64,000 bases of DNA, from positions 17,407,346 through 17,471,345 of the forward strand of contig CM020618.1 in NCBI GenBank assembly GCA_009829735.1. The letters run 5' to 3'. Each line of letters begins with the position of its first letter. Position 1 is the first letter of the stretch. The position numbers and the translations under genes are program-made. Of this stretch, positions 11,275-21,588 are shown one piece after another. Source of the DNA: Pyropia yezoensis. Taxonomy: Eukaryota > Rhodophyta > Bangiophyceae > Bangiales > Bangiaceae. The notes beneath the pieces were generated by a model. The model was given only the letters and a program-made list of their open reading frames with translations, made no database searches and was not told the origin of the DNA.

Positions 11275-14200
11275 TTCCCAAGAGTATTGCCGCCGCATCG
11301 AGGCATATATCCGGTTGATGCCAGGGTATCCGGCCTGGGGAGACGAGTGTTCCAGGCGGAGGATATCAGCTCGTAGGTTTCGGGGTACGTAGACTTCAGT
11401 TGCCCCGTCAAAGGGTGATACCCGTATTAAGAGTCCATCCGTGGACTCTGAGAAGCGACTATTCCGGTTCAGGTCCATCACGTGGCGGAGCTCTAAGCAG
11501 TGAGGATCCGTGAGCTGTGCCTCCAGCATCCAGTGAATAGTTACCGGTTGATGAGCTTCAGGTGTCTCATGCAAGGGAGCATGCCAGCCACGTCCGACAT
11601 TCGGGAGGAGGAAACAAGGTCTCTCCTCCGGGATAGGGCCCGTATCGGCTGCAGGAGTCTCCAACCGGGACATGGTGTCGGCACAGTGGTGCTTCCTCCC
11701 TGCTCTGGGGCAAACCTTATACTTTAATGCAGAGAGGCGTAGATGCCACCGGGCGACCCTTTCTTGGCTGCTGTCCATGCATAGCAGCCACCTTAGGCTG
11801 GCGTGGTCCGTCTGGATGAGAAACTCTTGTCCTTCTAGGTAGGGGCGTAACAGGAAACAAGCCCAGACGACCGCCAAGCACTCGCGTTCCGTCGTGTATA
11901 GTTCTTCTCTGCTGGAGTCAAGACGCGACTGTAGTAGCCAACCGGGAGGAAGTGCCTATCAGGTTGTTGCTGCAGTAGAGAGGACCCCACCTGGACGCCA
12001 CAGGCGTCAGTCTCTAGAACAAACTGGCCCTCCCGCTTGGGTAGCGCCAGTACTGGAGTCGTGGTCAGGTGCTTCTTGAGCTCCTCGAAGGCAGCTGTCT
12101 GCTTCTCGTCGAGCACCGGGAGTTGTGCGGGGAGCTTCTTGCTGGTGAGCTTGGTCAATGGCCTGGCAATCAGGGCATAGTCCCGTACAAACCGGCGGTA
12201 GACGTTGCACATACCCAGAAAGCTCTTGAGTTCCGTCTGGGTCTGAGGCTGCCGGGCTTGCCGAAGGGCCTTGATATTCTTCTCGTTGACCCGAAGCTCC
12301 TTCGGACTCAGCACGTGCCCCAGGTACTCCACTTCCGTCTCGAACAGGTGGCACTTGTCTGCCTGCAGGGTAACTCCAGCACTGGACAGGAGAGCCAGAA
12401 CCTCTCGGAGGTGCTCTAGGTGTTCCGCCGGGGTCTTGGAGAAGACGATAATGTCGTCCAAGTGAACCAGACATGTTCTCCATCTTAGTCCTGACAGGAT
12501 GATGTCAATGGCTCTCTGGAAGGTAGCCGGAGCATTGGTGAGGCCAAAAGGAAGACGCGTGCACCGGAATAACCCCATATGGCACGTGAAGGGGGTTTAG
12601 TCCTTGTTCTTGTCGGCCAGAGGGATCTGCCAGTACCCGGCATTACAACCCAGCGTTGAGAAGAGGGTGGCATCACCGAGAAAGTCGATGCAATCATCCA
12701 TCCGTGGTATTGGGTGTGCATCCTTGACCGTCATCTCGTTCAGGCGCCTGCAGTCGACGCAGAAACGCATCACCGCCAGGATTCAGGACGACTACCACCA
12801 GAAAGGCCCACTCGCCATCGGAGGGCTCGATAACATCCATCTTCAGCATCTTTTTAACCTGCCTCTCAATCTCATCCCGGCGATGTGGTCCAGCCCGATA
12901 CGGTTGCAGGTGCACTGGCTTGGCATCCGGCTTGAGTTGAATCCGGTGTAGGGTGGCGTCCATCTTGCCCAGCGCTCCAGGCCACAGGTGCCGATATTCC
13001 TGGAGAAGCTTCTCCAGTGCCCCTTTCAGGTCGGGAGGGACATTTTCTTGGTTGACTTTCGGCCTCCCGGGTGGTGCTTGATCGGGCTTCGGGGTACCGC
13101 TGCCAGCCTGCTCTTGTTCCGGAGGTACGTCTAGGGCCGTTAGGTTGGATGCCAATTCTTGTTGCAGGTTCAGGAGGTCCTCCTTGCTCATGGCACGGGC
13201 AGACCTCCGGTAAGGCTCTGCTGTTCGAACTCGAGTGCCCTTGGTGAGAGTTGTCGGCTTCCGGCTCACGTTGACGATTAGCACCGAGAATGGGGTGTGC
13301 CTCTCCACCTTCTTGTGATGTCCGTGGGCCAAGTATAACCAGTGTTTCGCCAGAAACTCCTTACGTCCGTAGATCAGGCATTGACCCGTAGTCCGGGTGG
13401 TCACTTGAACCTTGGTCTCCGAACGAGGAGGTAGGAGCACCGGTTTGAAGAGAGTCAAGGTAGAGGGTGGGATGCGTTCCTTCTTGTTCTTGACAACACG
13501 AACCTTGGCGTCCAAATGCTCCAGCACCGGTGACACAAACCCATGGTGAAACTGCACCTTTACTTCTCCGGGCAGAATACTCTTGACATGCTGCTTCTGG
13601 AAGTCCCAGCCTAGAATGAGGGGGACTGATAGAGTATTGACTACTAGAAAGGGAAGAAGCATTGGTTCGTTGTTGACATAGATGGCGACAGGAAGGCGGC
13701 CAAGCGGTCGTAGGGTTTGACCCGAAGCGTCTACAATCCGGGTCTTGGTAGGAGCTCTCCAGGCATGTCGACGCCAGCCCGGAGGTAGCAGGTTTTCAGA
13801 GATGACGCTTGGTCCGGCTCCCGTGTCAACCACCGGAGTAGCAGCTTGGGGGAGGCTATCCCCCACACGCATACGAGCATTGATCTTGAGGTTTTCCTTA
13901 CGCAGAACGAGCAAGGTCCCCTTGAACAAACAGGGTGTCCGGGCATCTACCAGTTGAGCAGGTATCTGCCGTCCTTTCTCCCGGTACGCAGGGGGAGAAC
14001 GGGTAGAAGTACCCTGCCGTCGGAGATTCGGGAAGACACTTGGGGAGAGCGCCTGCCCTACTCGTTTCCCGGGTCCGAGGATTCCTTGGAGGTCTCGGTC
14101 TCCAGGTCAAAGTCCGTAGGAGCTTCCTTTGCCAGAGCCTCCGTGATGCTCTGCGAGGTTGCCACCCGGATTGCGTGTACCTGTGCCTTGTCCATCTTGG

Positions 14201-14337
14201 AGGGTGCTCGCCGGTCAGCCCAGTTGCCTGCCTCCGCAAACACCAGTCCTTGACGCTTGAGCTTCTCCTGGAGGTCCTTGGGAATGGTCGGGCACTGGTA
14301 GGACATGTGGTCCTCCTTCTGGCACAGCTAACAAGAC
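11275..14337 (-). pseudogene. Zinc knuckle, protease, reverse transcriptase and RNase H remnants
   Basis: From the right: a CCHC knuckle (LCQKEDHMSYQCP; a TAG at 14328-14330 falls inside its first CxxC), an aspartic protease (VDTGAGPSVIS and LILGWDF), then the reverse transcriptase. RT blocks visible are DCRRLNEMTVKDAHPIPR, FSTLGCNAGYWQIPLAD, LPFGLTNAPATFQRAI and the active-site HLDD (LVHLDDIIVFSK). The catalytic Asp expected in the FSTLD-type block is Gly here. A TAA lies at 12597-12599 and a frameshift near 12790. RNase H (LETDACGVQVGSSLLQQQ, IQTDHASLRWLL) leads into the integrase HHCC region (LEHSSPQAGYPGINRIYASM), which ends at the inserted TIR element. Confidence 0.85.
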
Positions 14338-14546
14338 CGGAACTGCTGGTTCTTGACCTGCTTGGAGGCGACCAAGGAAGGTTGCTCCTTAGAGACACAG
14401 CCACCCCACTTGTCTTCTGACCCCACGGGTGAGGTCTCGCCAACTGCCAGTACCGGTGCAGGGCTACCACCTCCCTTTTACGTGTCGGGTCCGGGACGAA
14501 CTCGCGACAACGGCTTGGAAGTTGATATCATGGGAGCTTGGAGGGC

Positions 14547-15735
14547 CTAGGCTTGCTGGTACTTGCCCTGGGTGTAGGCCATCAGCTGCTGGAAGGTATG
14601 TTCTTGGTGTTCCTGGTTGTAGTTCTCAGCGTCTACTTGAAGGTATTCAGGAAGCCCTTCCGAGAAGATCATTTTGAGCCTGTCCTCAGGGTAAACGTTG
14701 CCACAAGCCTCGCTCATCTCCCGGACACGGCGGGCGAAGGCCTCCGGAGTCTCTTGTCGTCCCATGATAGCCCGGTTCAACTTGCCCACTGCCTTGCGCA
14801 GGGAGTCCGCGTCAGCGTAGTTGAACAGGAGCCAGTTGACCGCTTCCGGGTAGCTCCCAACGGTATGCCCGACAATGTGTCCGGCTGAGTCTGGTAGAAC
14901 CTGTGCGACCCGCTGTTCCGCTTCGTCGGTCATGAAGTAAACCAGGAGGTAGAGTGCCTTGCCCTCGGACACATCGTTGTCGTTGCATGCTTTGAAAAAT
15001 CGGCGCAGGAAGGCAAAGATAAGCGCCGGCCTCTTCCCGGAAAACGTAGGATGTCCCCCGAAACTCGGCTGCATGCGCCGGTTCAGGGATGCCATCTTCT
15101 TGGCCATCTTCCGGGTGTAACCTTGGTCTTGGTTCTCCAGCCGGTAGTTACCCCAATGCGTGACCTTGTTCAGGGCGGCATCCCCCACTTGGTGGGCAGG
15201 GAAGTAAAACTCGACTAGCCTGCGCCGGGTGGGACCAGGGGATGCGTCCCAGTCGTATCCCTCCTCAGAGCTGGAGGAACTGGTCTCGCTGGTGCTAGAA
15301 CGACGACGACCACGCCGCCGCCTCCGGCTGCTCCGGTTACCGGTCTTGGAGCTCCGCGCCCCATAGTACGCCAGGGGAGGAAGAGCTTGGCCGGTCCCAG
15401 GAGTCGAGGTCTCAGGGGGACCCGTAGAACCAGTCATGGCGGTGCCTCTGGCACTGCTAGCGCCCACAAGAAGCGGTGTATACACCCAGCTGCCATGTGT
15501 AGGTCCAGGAGTGAACACACTAGGGGCTATCCCTGGAAGGTCAGGAGTAAAACCGACAGGAGGGAGACGTCTGCTGCGAGCGGACTCAAACGCCGTTGAC
15601 CCCGGGGTGGCTCCCACAGGAGGGACAGCCGGAGGAACGGGAGCTGGAGGTACTTGGCCGCCTGTAGACTCCAGTCCGCTACCGGGTGTCACGCCCAGGT
15701 CTGCTTCGCCCGTAGGAAGAACGCCGTGTTGGGCA
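14547..15735 (-). pseudogene. Gag of the Ty3/gypsy element
   Basis: A single open frame of about 395 codons. The N-terminal third is Pro/Gly/Ser-rich. A basic Arg-Ser block (about 15290-15340) follows, then a capsid-like helical region, with HWGNYRLENQDQGYTRKMAK, LRRFFKACND, LYLLVYFMTDEAEQRVAQ and FARRVREMSEACGNVYPEDR. The frame is open back into the 5' LTR, so its start is uncertain; an in-frame ATG lies at 15437. Sequence between gag and the zinc knuckle is out of frame. Confidence 0.75.
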
Positions 15736-15738
15736 CCA
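15721..15738 (-). other. Candidate primer-binding site
   Basis: Directly after the 5' LTR the minus strand reads TGGTGCCCAACACGGCG. It starts with the TGG complementary to a tRNA CCA tail, as expected for priming. Which tRNA would match cannot be told from the window. Confidence 0.4.
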
Positions 15739-15858
15739 TCCCAGTGCCGGGCACGGGCCACGGCCGCCAACCATCACCACACGGCGGGCGTGTTCTGGAA
15801 CCTGGTGCCCTCTGGTCACCATCCCGGGTCGACGCCAAGTCGGGGCCAGGGATGCTAC
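15737..15858 (-). repeat. 5' LTR, 122 bp
   Basis: Partner of 7590-7711, same length, 8 substitutions. Its outer edge abuts a Harbinger transposase fragment at 15859 with no gap. Confidence 0.8.
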
Positions 15859-16241
15859 GATTCGCCCTCGAGACGTGGCTCCTGAAGCCCTACCCCGAGG
15901 AACAGCTGACGACACCCAAGAAGCGGATGTACAATCTTAGTGTCTGCTCACCGCGGGCTGTGGTCGAAAACGCTTTTGGTGTGCTGAATGGCCGATGGCG
16001 CTTGCTACACTCGGGGGTGTCATGCGAGACGGAGCTTGCATCTTACGTGGTCGGCGCGTGCGTGCGTCTGCACAATTTCTTGGAAGACCAAGGAGACGAG
16101 TGGAACGATGCCATCGACCCGTACCACGACGGTGCTCACGCTGCGGCAGGGGAAAAGGAGGACGACGATGCATACCTGGAGGCCGCGCTAATGCGAGACG
16201 ACTTAGCGAATGCTCTTTGGGAGGAGTATGGGGATGAGTAG
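15859..16241 (+). pseudogene. PIF/Harbinger transposase, C-terminal fragment
   Basis: C-terminal part of a HARBI1-like DDE nuclease. FALETWLLKPYPEEQLT matches the W-x-KPY block, KRMYNLSVCSPRAVVENAFG contains the third catalytic glutamate (VEnaFG), followed by RWRLLHSG and CVRLHNFLEDQGDEWND, the LHNfl helix. An acidic tail ends at the stop at 16241. Everything N-terminal of FALETW is missing; the retrotransposon LTR lies exactly at the break, and the left flank of the retrotransposon does not supply the missing part. Confidence 0.8.
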
Positions 16242-16615
16242 TTAGATTGTGGGCAACAAGACTTGTTTCGCAACCCGTCCCTGAATATCAGCAAAGGGCT
16301 CACCCCTCGCCTCATCGCCACTCCCTTCTGGGGGCACGAGCGGCGCCCCCGGATTCTCTGCGGGCTTGATTGATTTATCCTTTTGTAACGGGTCAGCAAT
16401 TGTTAGGACAAGCTCGCCCACTGCGGCTTCTTCGCCACTGCCTTGCACACATGGTAGATCAAGGCCGAGGCACCACCTCCGCTCATCCCCTGTCCATCCC
16501 GCATGCCTTCCCCAAATGTGCCGCCGTAGCACCCTCGGAGACGCCTTATGCACATGTATATTCATCAAGCCTGTCGCTAAAAGGGCACCCTGTTCTGCGA
16601 AGACGCGTCTATCAT

Positions 16616-18445
16616 CTAAACCCGCCGTTGCCCAGGGGCACAGCTTGCGCCCGCCCGGGCTCCCTCCAGCCCATCGGCCACACCGCAATCAACCTCTGCC
16701 TCCTCTCCATCCCCCCCGCCCGCCCCCCCTCCCGGCCCTCCCCCCCTATCCACCGGGCCTGCGGTGGCCGCCGGCCCGCCGCTGGCGAGACGACCGCGTC
16801 TCATCATGGTCTCGTATTCTTGACGCATCTGTTGCAGACGCGATCCTGAAAGGTTTGACTCAGATAGCCTGACCATTTGAGGGGTCATGCTTTCGTTGTG
16901 AAGGCGCTCTGTCTCAGCAGCCTTCGCCGCTTCCTCCAGCCGCACCTCTCGCTCGCGCACGGTCACCATGCGCGCCGCCAGCTCCAAGCGGTTCTTCTGG
17001 TACTGCTTGCTCCAGACTGCTTGGTCCTGCAGAGCTTCGTCCCGGTTTACGCGGTCTCCCTGGATCTGCTCCATGGTGTCCGCGAGGCGGTCAAGCGCGG
17101 CCTGCTTCATGCCGGTCGCGGGCTGCTTCCGCTTCAGGCCCCCTTGCGGCACAACATGGGAGGCCGCCGCGTTGGATATCCCCTCCCCCGCATTCCTGCC
17201 GTGCGCCGGCGAGGGCTGCCCGGAGCTCACGCGCGCGCTGTCCACATCTGCTTGGGCTCGACACACGGGCGCGTTGTGAGCGCCCGGGGCAGAAGCGGCC
17301 TGTGCACCCGGCTCCGAGGGCGCCTCCGTCACTAGCGCGGGAGCAGGAGGTGACTGGGGGGGGCGGGGGGGGGAAGAGGCGCTGCTACGGCTGCTGGCCG
17401 ATCTTGCGTCAGGTGACTCGTCGCGGGGCGACGGCGGACCTGAGCCTGACGCCTCGCCCCCGCTCGCGAGAAAGTCGTTGATGTCGGGCAGCCCAGGAGC
17501 TGACGAAGACGAAGATGCGAGTGTCGCCCGGCTCGGGGGGGCCCTAGACGCCAAGGTGATCCCCCGCTCCACTTCGGCCGTCGTTCCCCAAATGTCAAAG
17601 CCCTTGTCATAGTCAAAAAATTCGTCTGTTGAGAAACAAGTAAGACCAACCAAGACGAAACGACAGAACAGAAACAAAAAAAGACCAGCGGGACGCCATG
17701 GGCGCAGCAGCGTACGTGTAAGCCGATGATATCCGAGCATAAACAGAACAACGGGGCATCCACGAAGGGTTCAACCAATGGGCGAGCTAAAATACGAAGA
17801 AATACCAAAAGAGACACAAGCAAGCATATAGCGGCACCAGATCTGTGGAGCACAGTGCCTACCTTTCTTGTGCTCCACCGCCTTTGTCGATGCGCTTCGA
17901 TTGCGCAGCTTGGAGATCGCCTCGTCTACAGACCGCCACGCGCTGTTCAGGTTCTTGATCTTGGCCGCCACCTTCGTCCCGGTAAACGGCGTCGACAGAC
18001 CAGCCCGATTGAGCGTGTCCGCAAAGCGGGCGTAGAATTTTCCCAGCTTCTTATGCTGGTTGGTCTGCTTGAGCAACTGGCACTCGATGGATGCGCCCAG
18101 CAGGTCGAGCAGCGTACGCGTCGCCACGTCGGTTCACTTTACGTTTGGCTTCTTGCTCTTCTTCCCCGGCGTTGTCACAGTGCCGCGGCTCGTCGTGGCC
18201 GAGCGGCGGCGCTTCCGCTGACGATCGCCAGGCAGCAGCACGAGAGCGGGGGAGGGGCCGGCACTGGCAGAATGGGCGGAGGGATCAACAGTGCCACAAG
18301 AGGGGGGGGGAGGGGCAGAAGCAGGAGAGGGGGGAGGAGGGGCAGATATAGGATGAGCGGGGGGGTGGGCAGAGCCGCGGGCATGGCCAGCCCCTGCGCG
18401 GCTCGGTGTGTCGGGGGAGGTAGAAGAGACAGGAGGGCGAGGCAT
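16616..18445 (-). pseudogene. Harbinger-associated Myb/SANT-like protein, one nonsense codon
   Basis: Second protein of PIF/Harbinger elements, a DNA-binding partner of the transposase. It starts at the ATG at 18445 with a Pro/Ser-rich leader and a basic stretch (RQRKRRR, KKSKKPNVK). A TGA at 18134-18136 is followed in frame by TDVATRTLLDLLGASIE, a trihelix/SANT-like fold (FYARFADTLNRAG, AAKIKNLNSAWRSV). The stop falls where this fold normally has its first tryptophan. A 237-bp GT-AG intron (17626-17862) joins VEHKK to DEFFDYDKGFDIWG in phase. The second exon ends with a charged coiled coil (LADTMEQIQGDRVNRDEA through EYETMMRRG) and a Gly-rich tail. It is divergent to the transposase fragment at 15859, as usual for this superfamily. 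Confidence 0.65.
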
Positions 18446-18964
18446 GTTTACTCCTCAGCTCGCTAAAAAAAAAAACAGGTAAAGGGGGACCCGTGGATGA
18501 GATGCTCTCATGCGCGCCCGCATGGAAACACGCGAGTCCCGATAGTCGCGTCTCGGGGACAGGCATGCCGTCGCTCACACAAACACACGGCTGCCAACAG
18601 CTAGTGTGATTTCTCGGCGAAGTTTCAGTCGGCGCCGTTTGGTACTTGTTCTCACTTATTGCGGATGTGCTCGAGTTATGTGGTCCCAACGCCTCGGTTC
18701 TTGGCCACCCCCTCTCCATGGCCGATCATGGTGGTTCGATCGTCCCAGAGCGGCGTTCGCCTCCACATCCGCGCTTTCAAAAGGTATTACCGATTAGGGC
18801 ACAGGTCTCGCGACCGGGCATGACCGTCACTGCTTTGCCTCCCCCCTCTTCCTGCCTGAATTCTCTCGATGACTGTGTCCCGGCCATCTCTTTAATACCT
18901 CTTTTTGTGTTTTTTTTGGACCAGTTCGTATCCAGAGCGCTCCGTCACCCACCACATGGGGGGG

Positions 18965-19390
18965 GGCTGTGGGGAGCCAGCCATCGTCACCACACCCGCC
19001 CCTGTCGTGCCGAAGTAGGAGGGGGGAGCGGGGGCGCCGTCGGGCGCTCGACTGCAGTAACACACGGAGGGGAGGAGGGGGGGGATAGCCAGCCACCGTG
19101 AGCACTCCGGTCGCAGCCGTGACGAGGTATGATGGGGGTTGACGGCGGCTGCGGGGCGGGGTGCCAAAACAGGGGAGAGGCGGGAGGCAACCAGCCAGTC
19201 CCACGGCACATGGGTGTAGGTGGGAGGCAGCTTGTCGTCCGCACAGCACCTGCTACCGTGGTGATGCGATGGGGGGGGGTGTGCCGCCAGATTGCCAAAA
19301 CCGCGGGGCGGGGCAGCCGGCTCCCAGCCGTCAGATTTGTACCCGCCGCCGACGTCAAGGGGTAGCGGGGGGGGGTGCCGGTCACCAGGA
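18965..19390. repeat. Diverged tandem repeat, about 100-125 bp units
   Basis: Units share an AGCCAGCCA-like start (about 18974, 19088, then ACCAGCCAGT at 19190 and AGCCGGCTCC at 19316) and a GTGCCAAAACAGGGG / TTGCCAAAACCGCGGGG block. G runs separate the units. Read on the minus strand, each unit gives a Trp/Pro-rich peptide beginning GWxx; no known domain is recognised. Confidence 0.4.
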
Positions 19391-19626
19391 AGGTGGACGG
19401 CGTAGACTGACATGGATGCTCGCCCCCTCCAACGCGCGTTTCTGGTGACGTGGGGGCGTAGGAGAGATGCGCTTGCGATCCCTGTGTCAGATTTTCACGT
19501 CCCCGATTTCAACTCCTCCGGAAGAGTGGCTCCACAGCGCGCGTTCATACGAAAAATTGGTGGTCGCGGTTAGCCGACCCCCCCTCATCGGACCCACCTC
19601 CTCTTCGCTACAGTGTGTATTCGGTT

Positions 19627-19674
19627 ATGTGCGGCTCGGTTATGTGACCACTGTCACATAACCGAGCCGCACAT
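19627..19674. repeat. Perfect 22-bp palindrome with a 4-base loop
   Basis: Left arm 19627-19648, loop CACT 19649-19652, right arm 19653-19674; all 22 pairs match. The left arm contains GTGCGGCTCGGTTATGTGAC. A direct partial copy (CGGTTATGTGCGG) overlaps the left arm. It could form a cruciform or an RNA hairpin, or be the joined ends of a lost TIR element. Confidence 0.9.
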
Positions 19675-19703
19675 CGCACGAGAGGCGTTCTCAGCTCGAC
19701 CCA

Positions 19704-20312
19704 ATGCTCCGCATCAAACATGGCCTCGTCTTTCCCAGCCGACATAATTCGACTGACACAGCAGGACAGCTAAATATTTGGCTCTTGTCCGACGCACATG
19801 CGCGGCGGCCACCCGCATCGCACCTGCAACGCACAGTTCGCGGTACCCACCCTCGTTCTTTCTTAACGCTTCCCTTGCGCTTCACCTACAGCCACCATCC
19901 CGATTCGGCTACCACGGTTTTCACTGCAGCCGTTCCACCTTTTCCTGATTATCAGCCTATCGCTTCGGCGGGGATCGCGGCCGAACATGGCACTCGGCCG
20001 GGCGCGCGGCGGGGGGGAGGACCCATCGAGCGCACCGACGGAGCCGTCGGCGGGACACCTGCAGCACGCGCCAGGACCCCCCCCGCGCCGGTGCCCCCCC
20101 AGCGAGCACCCGTGGCGATCGCTTGTGCTGTCGACGCGGACGTGTCCGAGATCACCTCGCGGAATGCCAACACTGCTATCTCCGAAGAGTTTGAGGGGGT
20201 TGCGGTTGCCGGCCAGGCGAGGGCTGTGCGTCGGTGGCTCACCGCCGAGGACGATGTGGAGGCTATGGAGGAGACGGTGGATATGGTTCTGAGTGGAGTG
20301 CAGGGAGAGTGA
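19704..20312 (+). CDS. Hypothetical protein, 202 aa
   Basis: Starts at ATG 19704 just after the palindrome. The N-terminal half is basic and Pro/Thr-rich. The C-terminal 60 residues look more protein-like and acidic-helical (VDADVSEITSRNANTAISEE, LTAEDDVEAMEETVDMVL). No family is recognised. It may be a leftover of a transposon in this nest; the mixed codon use and lack of neighbours make the call weak. Confidence 0.3.
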   Translation: MLRIKHGLVFPSRHNSTDTAGQLNIWLLSDAHARRPPASHLQRTVRGTHPRSFLTLPLRFTYSHHPDSATTVFTAAVPPFPDYQPIASAGIAAEHGTRPGARRGGGPIERTDGAVGGTPAARARTPPAPVPPQRAPVAIACAVDADVSEITSRNANTAISEEFEGVAVAGQARAVRRWLTAEDDVEAMEETVDMVLSGVQGE

Positions 20313-21588
20313 GCCCAGCTGGTGTGCTGCTCAAAACTTCGACGAGTTCGTGTCTCATCCGTAGCAGGCGTAGCAGCACGCTGCCCCCGCTCCTCCGCCC
20401 CGCACGTACTGTAGCGACTGCTTGCTTTGAGTCCGTCGGAACACTCGGTCGTCTGCTTGCCATCCCCCTGTATTGCCAACGTTCAAATACTCTTGATTTA
20501 AACTAATTTTGTGTGCACACATGCGATACGGTGCCGTTCGGGAGGAACATGGGCTGGAACATCGGCGGGCTACTTCCTCGGACGACCCTGTAATAAAACC
20601 GCGTACGCACTGTATGAAGACGGGCGACCTACGAGAAAAAAAGAAGATACCCCTGAGCTTGGGACCTCTGACGAGCCCATTGGTGTGCGCCACTTGGAGA
20701 ACGGGCCGCTAGTTCTTGAGAAACAATTTTTGTGGTCGTAGATTTGAGTCGGACGGATATGAACTTCAACTGATGAGTCCGCTCAAAAATGTATCTCAGC
20801 CAATGGGTGGCACGGAAGCAGACTTCCGCCCAATCAGACACTGTCATTCATACACCATCGGTGAAGTTGTCATTTCAGCAAGAAGTCTCACAAATCAGAC
20901 TCGTGACACTTAGTGTCTCAGCAGAAGCTTGTTTCACGTGGCAGGTAAGTGCCAGTGGGCATATGGACTGACGCATGAACTGGCCAGGCTCCCTCCAGTT
21001 TGTATTGCTAATTCGCTGGTTCCGCGAGCAGCGGAAATCCAATTAAGCCGTGAGACGTGTTACCGAAGTAGAGTATTTCGTAGTACCACACCTAGAATTG
21101 AACCGCCACCGCCGCCGTTTCCCCCCGCCTCTCCACCGGTTTGTGGAGGCGTCGCCTGTTTGTGGCTGACCGCGGTCGCCGCCGGCCGCGCTCCGCCGCG
21201 CAATCTCCCCCGTCGGCGGTTTCAGCCCAGCGGCCGCCAAGGAGGGTCCCAGCCCTCACGGTAGTAGCCCTGCCGACGGCCCCGCCAGGATCTCGTCCGC
21301 CCTTGGTGTTCCAGCCACCAGCCCTGTCTGGCGTGGGTGGCCTCTTGAGCCTGTCCAACGACCATCCGCGTTCAGCCGGTCTGCTTTGCCAGCGCTCCGC
21401 GGACCCTCACATACTCCTGCACTCGGTCCAAATCCCGGCCGCGCGTTGCTGCCACGCACGACGTCCGTTGCCTGGCATCTGTTGCTGTGCGCCTGCCCAT
21501 TTCCTTGATTCCCCTCTGTTCGACCGGCGGGAAAGGGCTTACGTCGCGCTGCCTGCCCCCTCGTTGGTCCCACTACACGGTTGTGACG
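20313..21588. other. Intergenic; leader region of the EF-G gene
   Basis: GC-poor to about 21080, with several CCAAT/ATTGG words (near 20678, 20798, 20829), then GC-rich Pro/Arg-coding-like sequence up to the EF-G ATG. Overlapping open frames at 21141-21788 are compositional. No gene is supported. Confidence 0.5.

Larger units (their letters stand above)
7590..15858 (-). mobile_element. Ty3/gypsy chromodomain LTR retrotransposon, degenerate
   Basis: An 8.27-kb element on the minus strand bounded by two 122-bp direct repeats. Order from right to left: 5' LTR, candidate primer-binding site, gag, CCHC knuckle, aspartic protease, reverse transcriptase, RNase H, integrase and a C-terminal chromodomain, with a GGGAGGGAG polypurine tract just before the 3' LTR. 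This PR-RT-RH-INT order plus chromodomain is that of chromoviruses. It is dead: stops of all three kinds and frameshifts occur, and two other elements have inserted in the integrase. No 5-bp target duplication is evident, since the left flank (caccg) and right flank (gattc) do not match. Confidence 0.9.
18446..19703. other. No gene; degenerate repeats and a palindrome
   Basis: Holds the diverged tandem repeat at 18965-19390 and the palindrome at 19627-19674. 18480-18960 shows no coding signal I trust. Confidence 0.5.
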
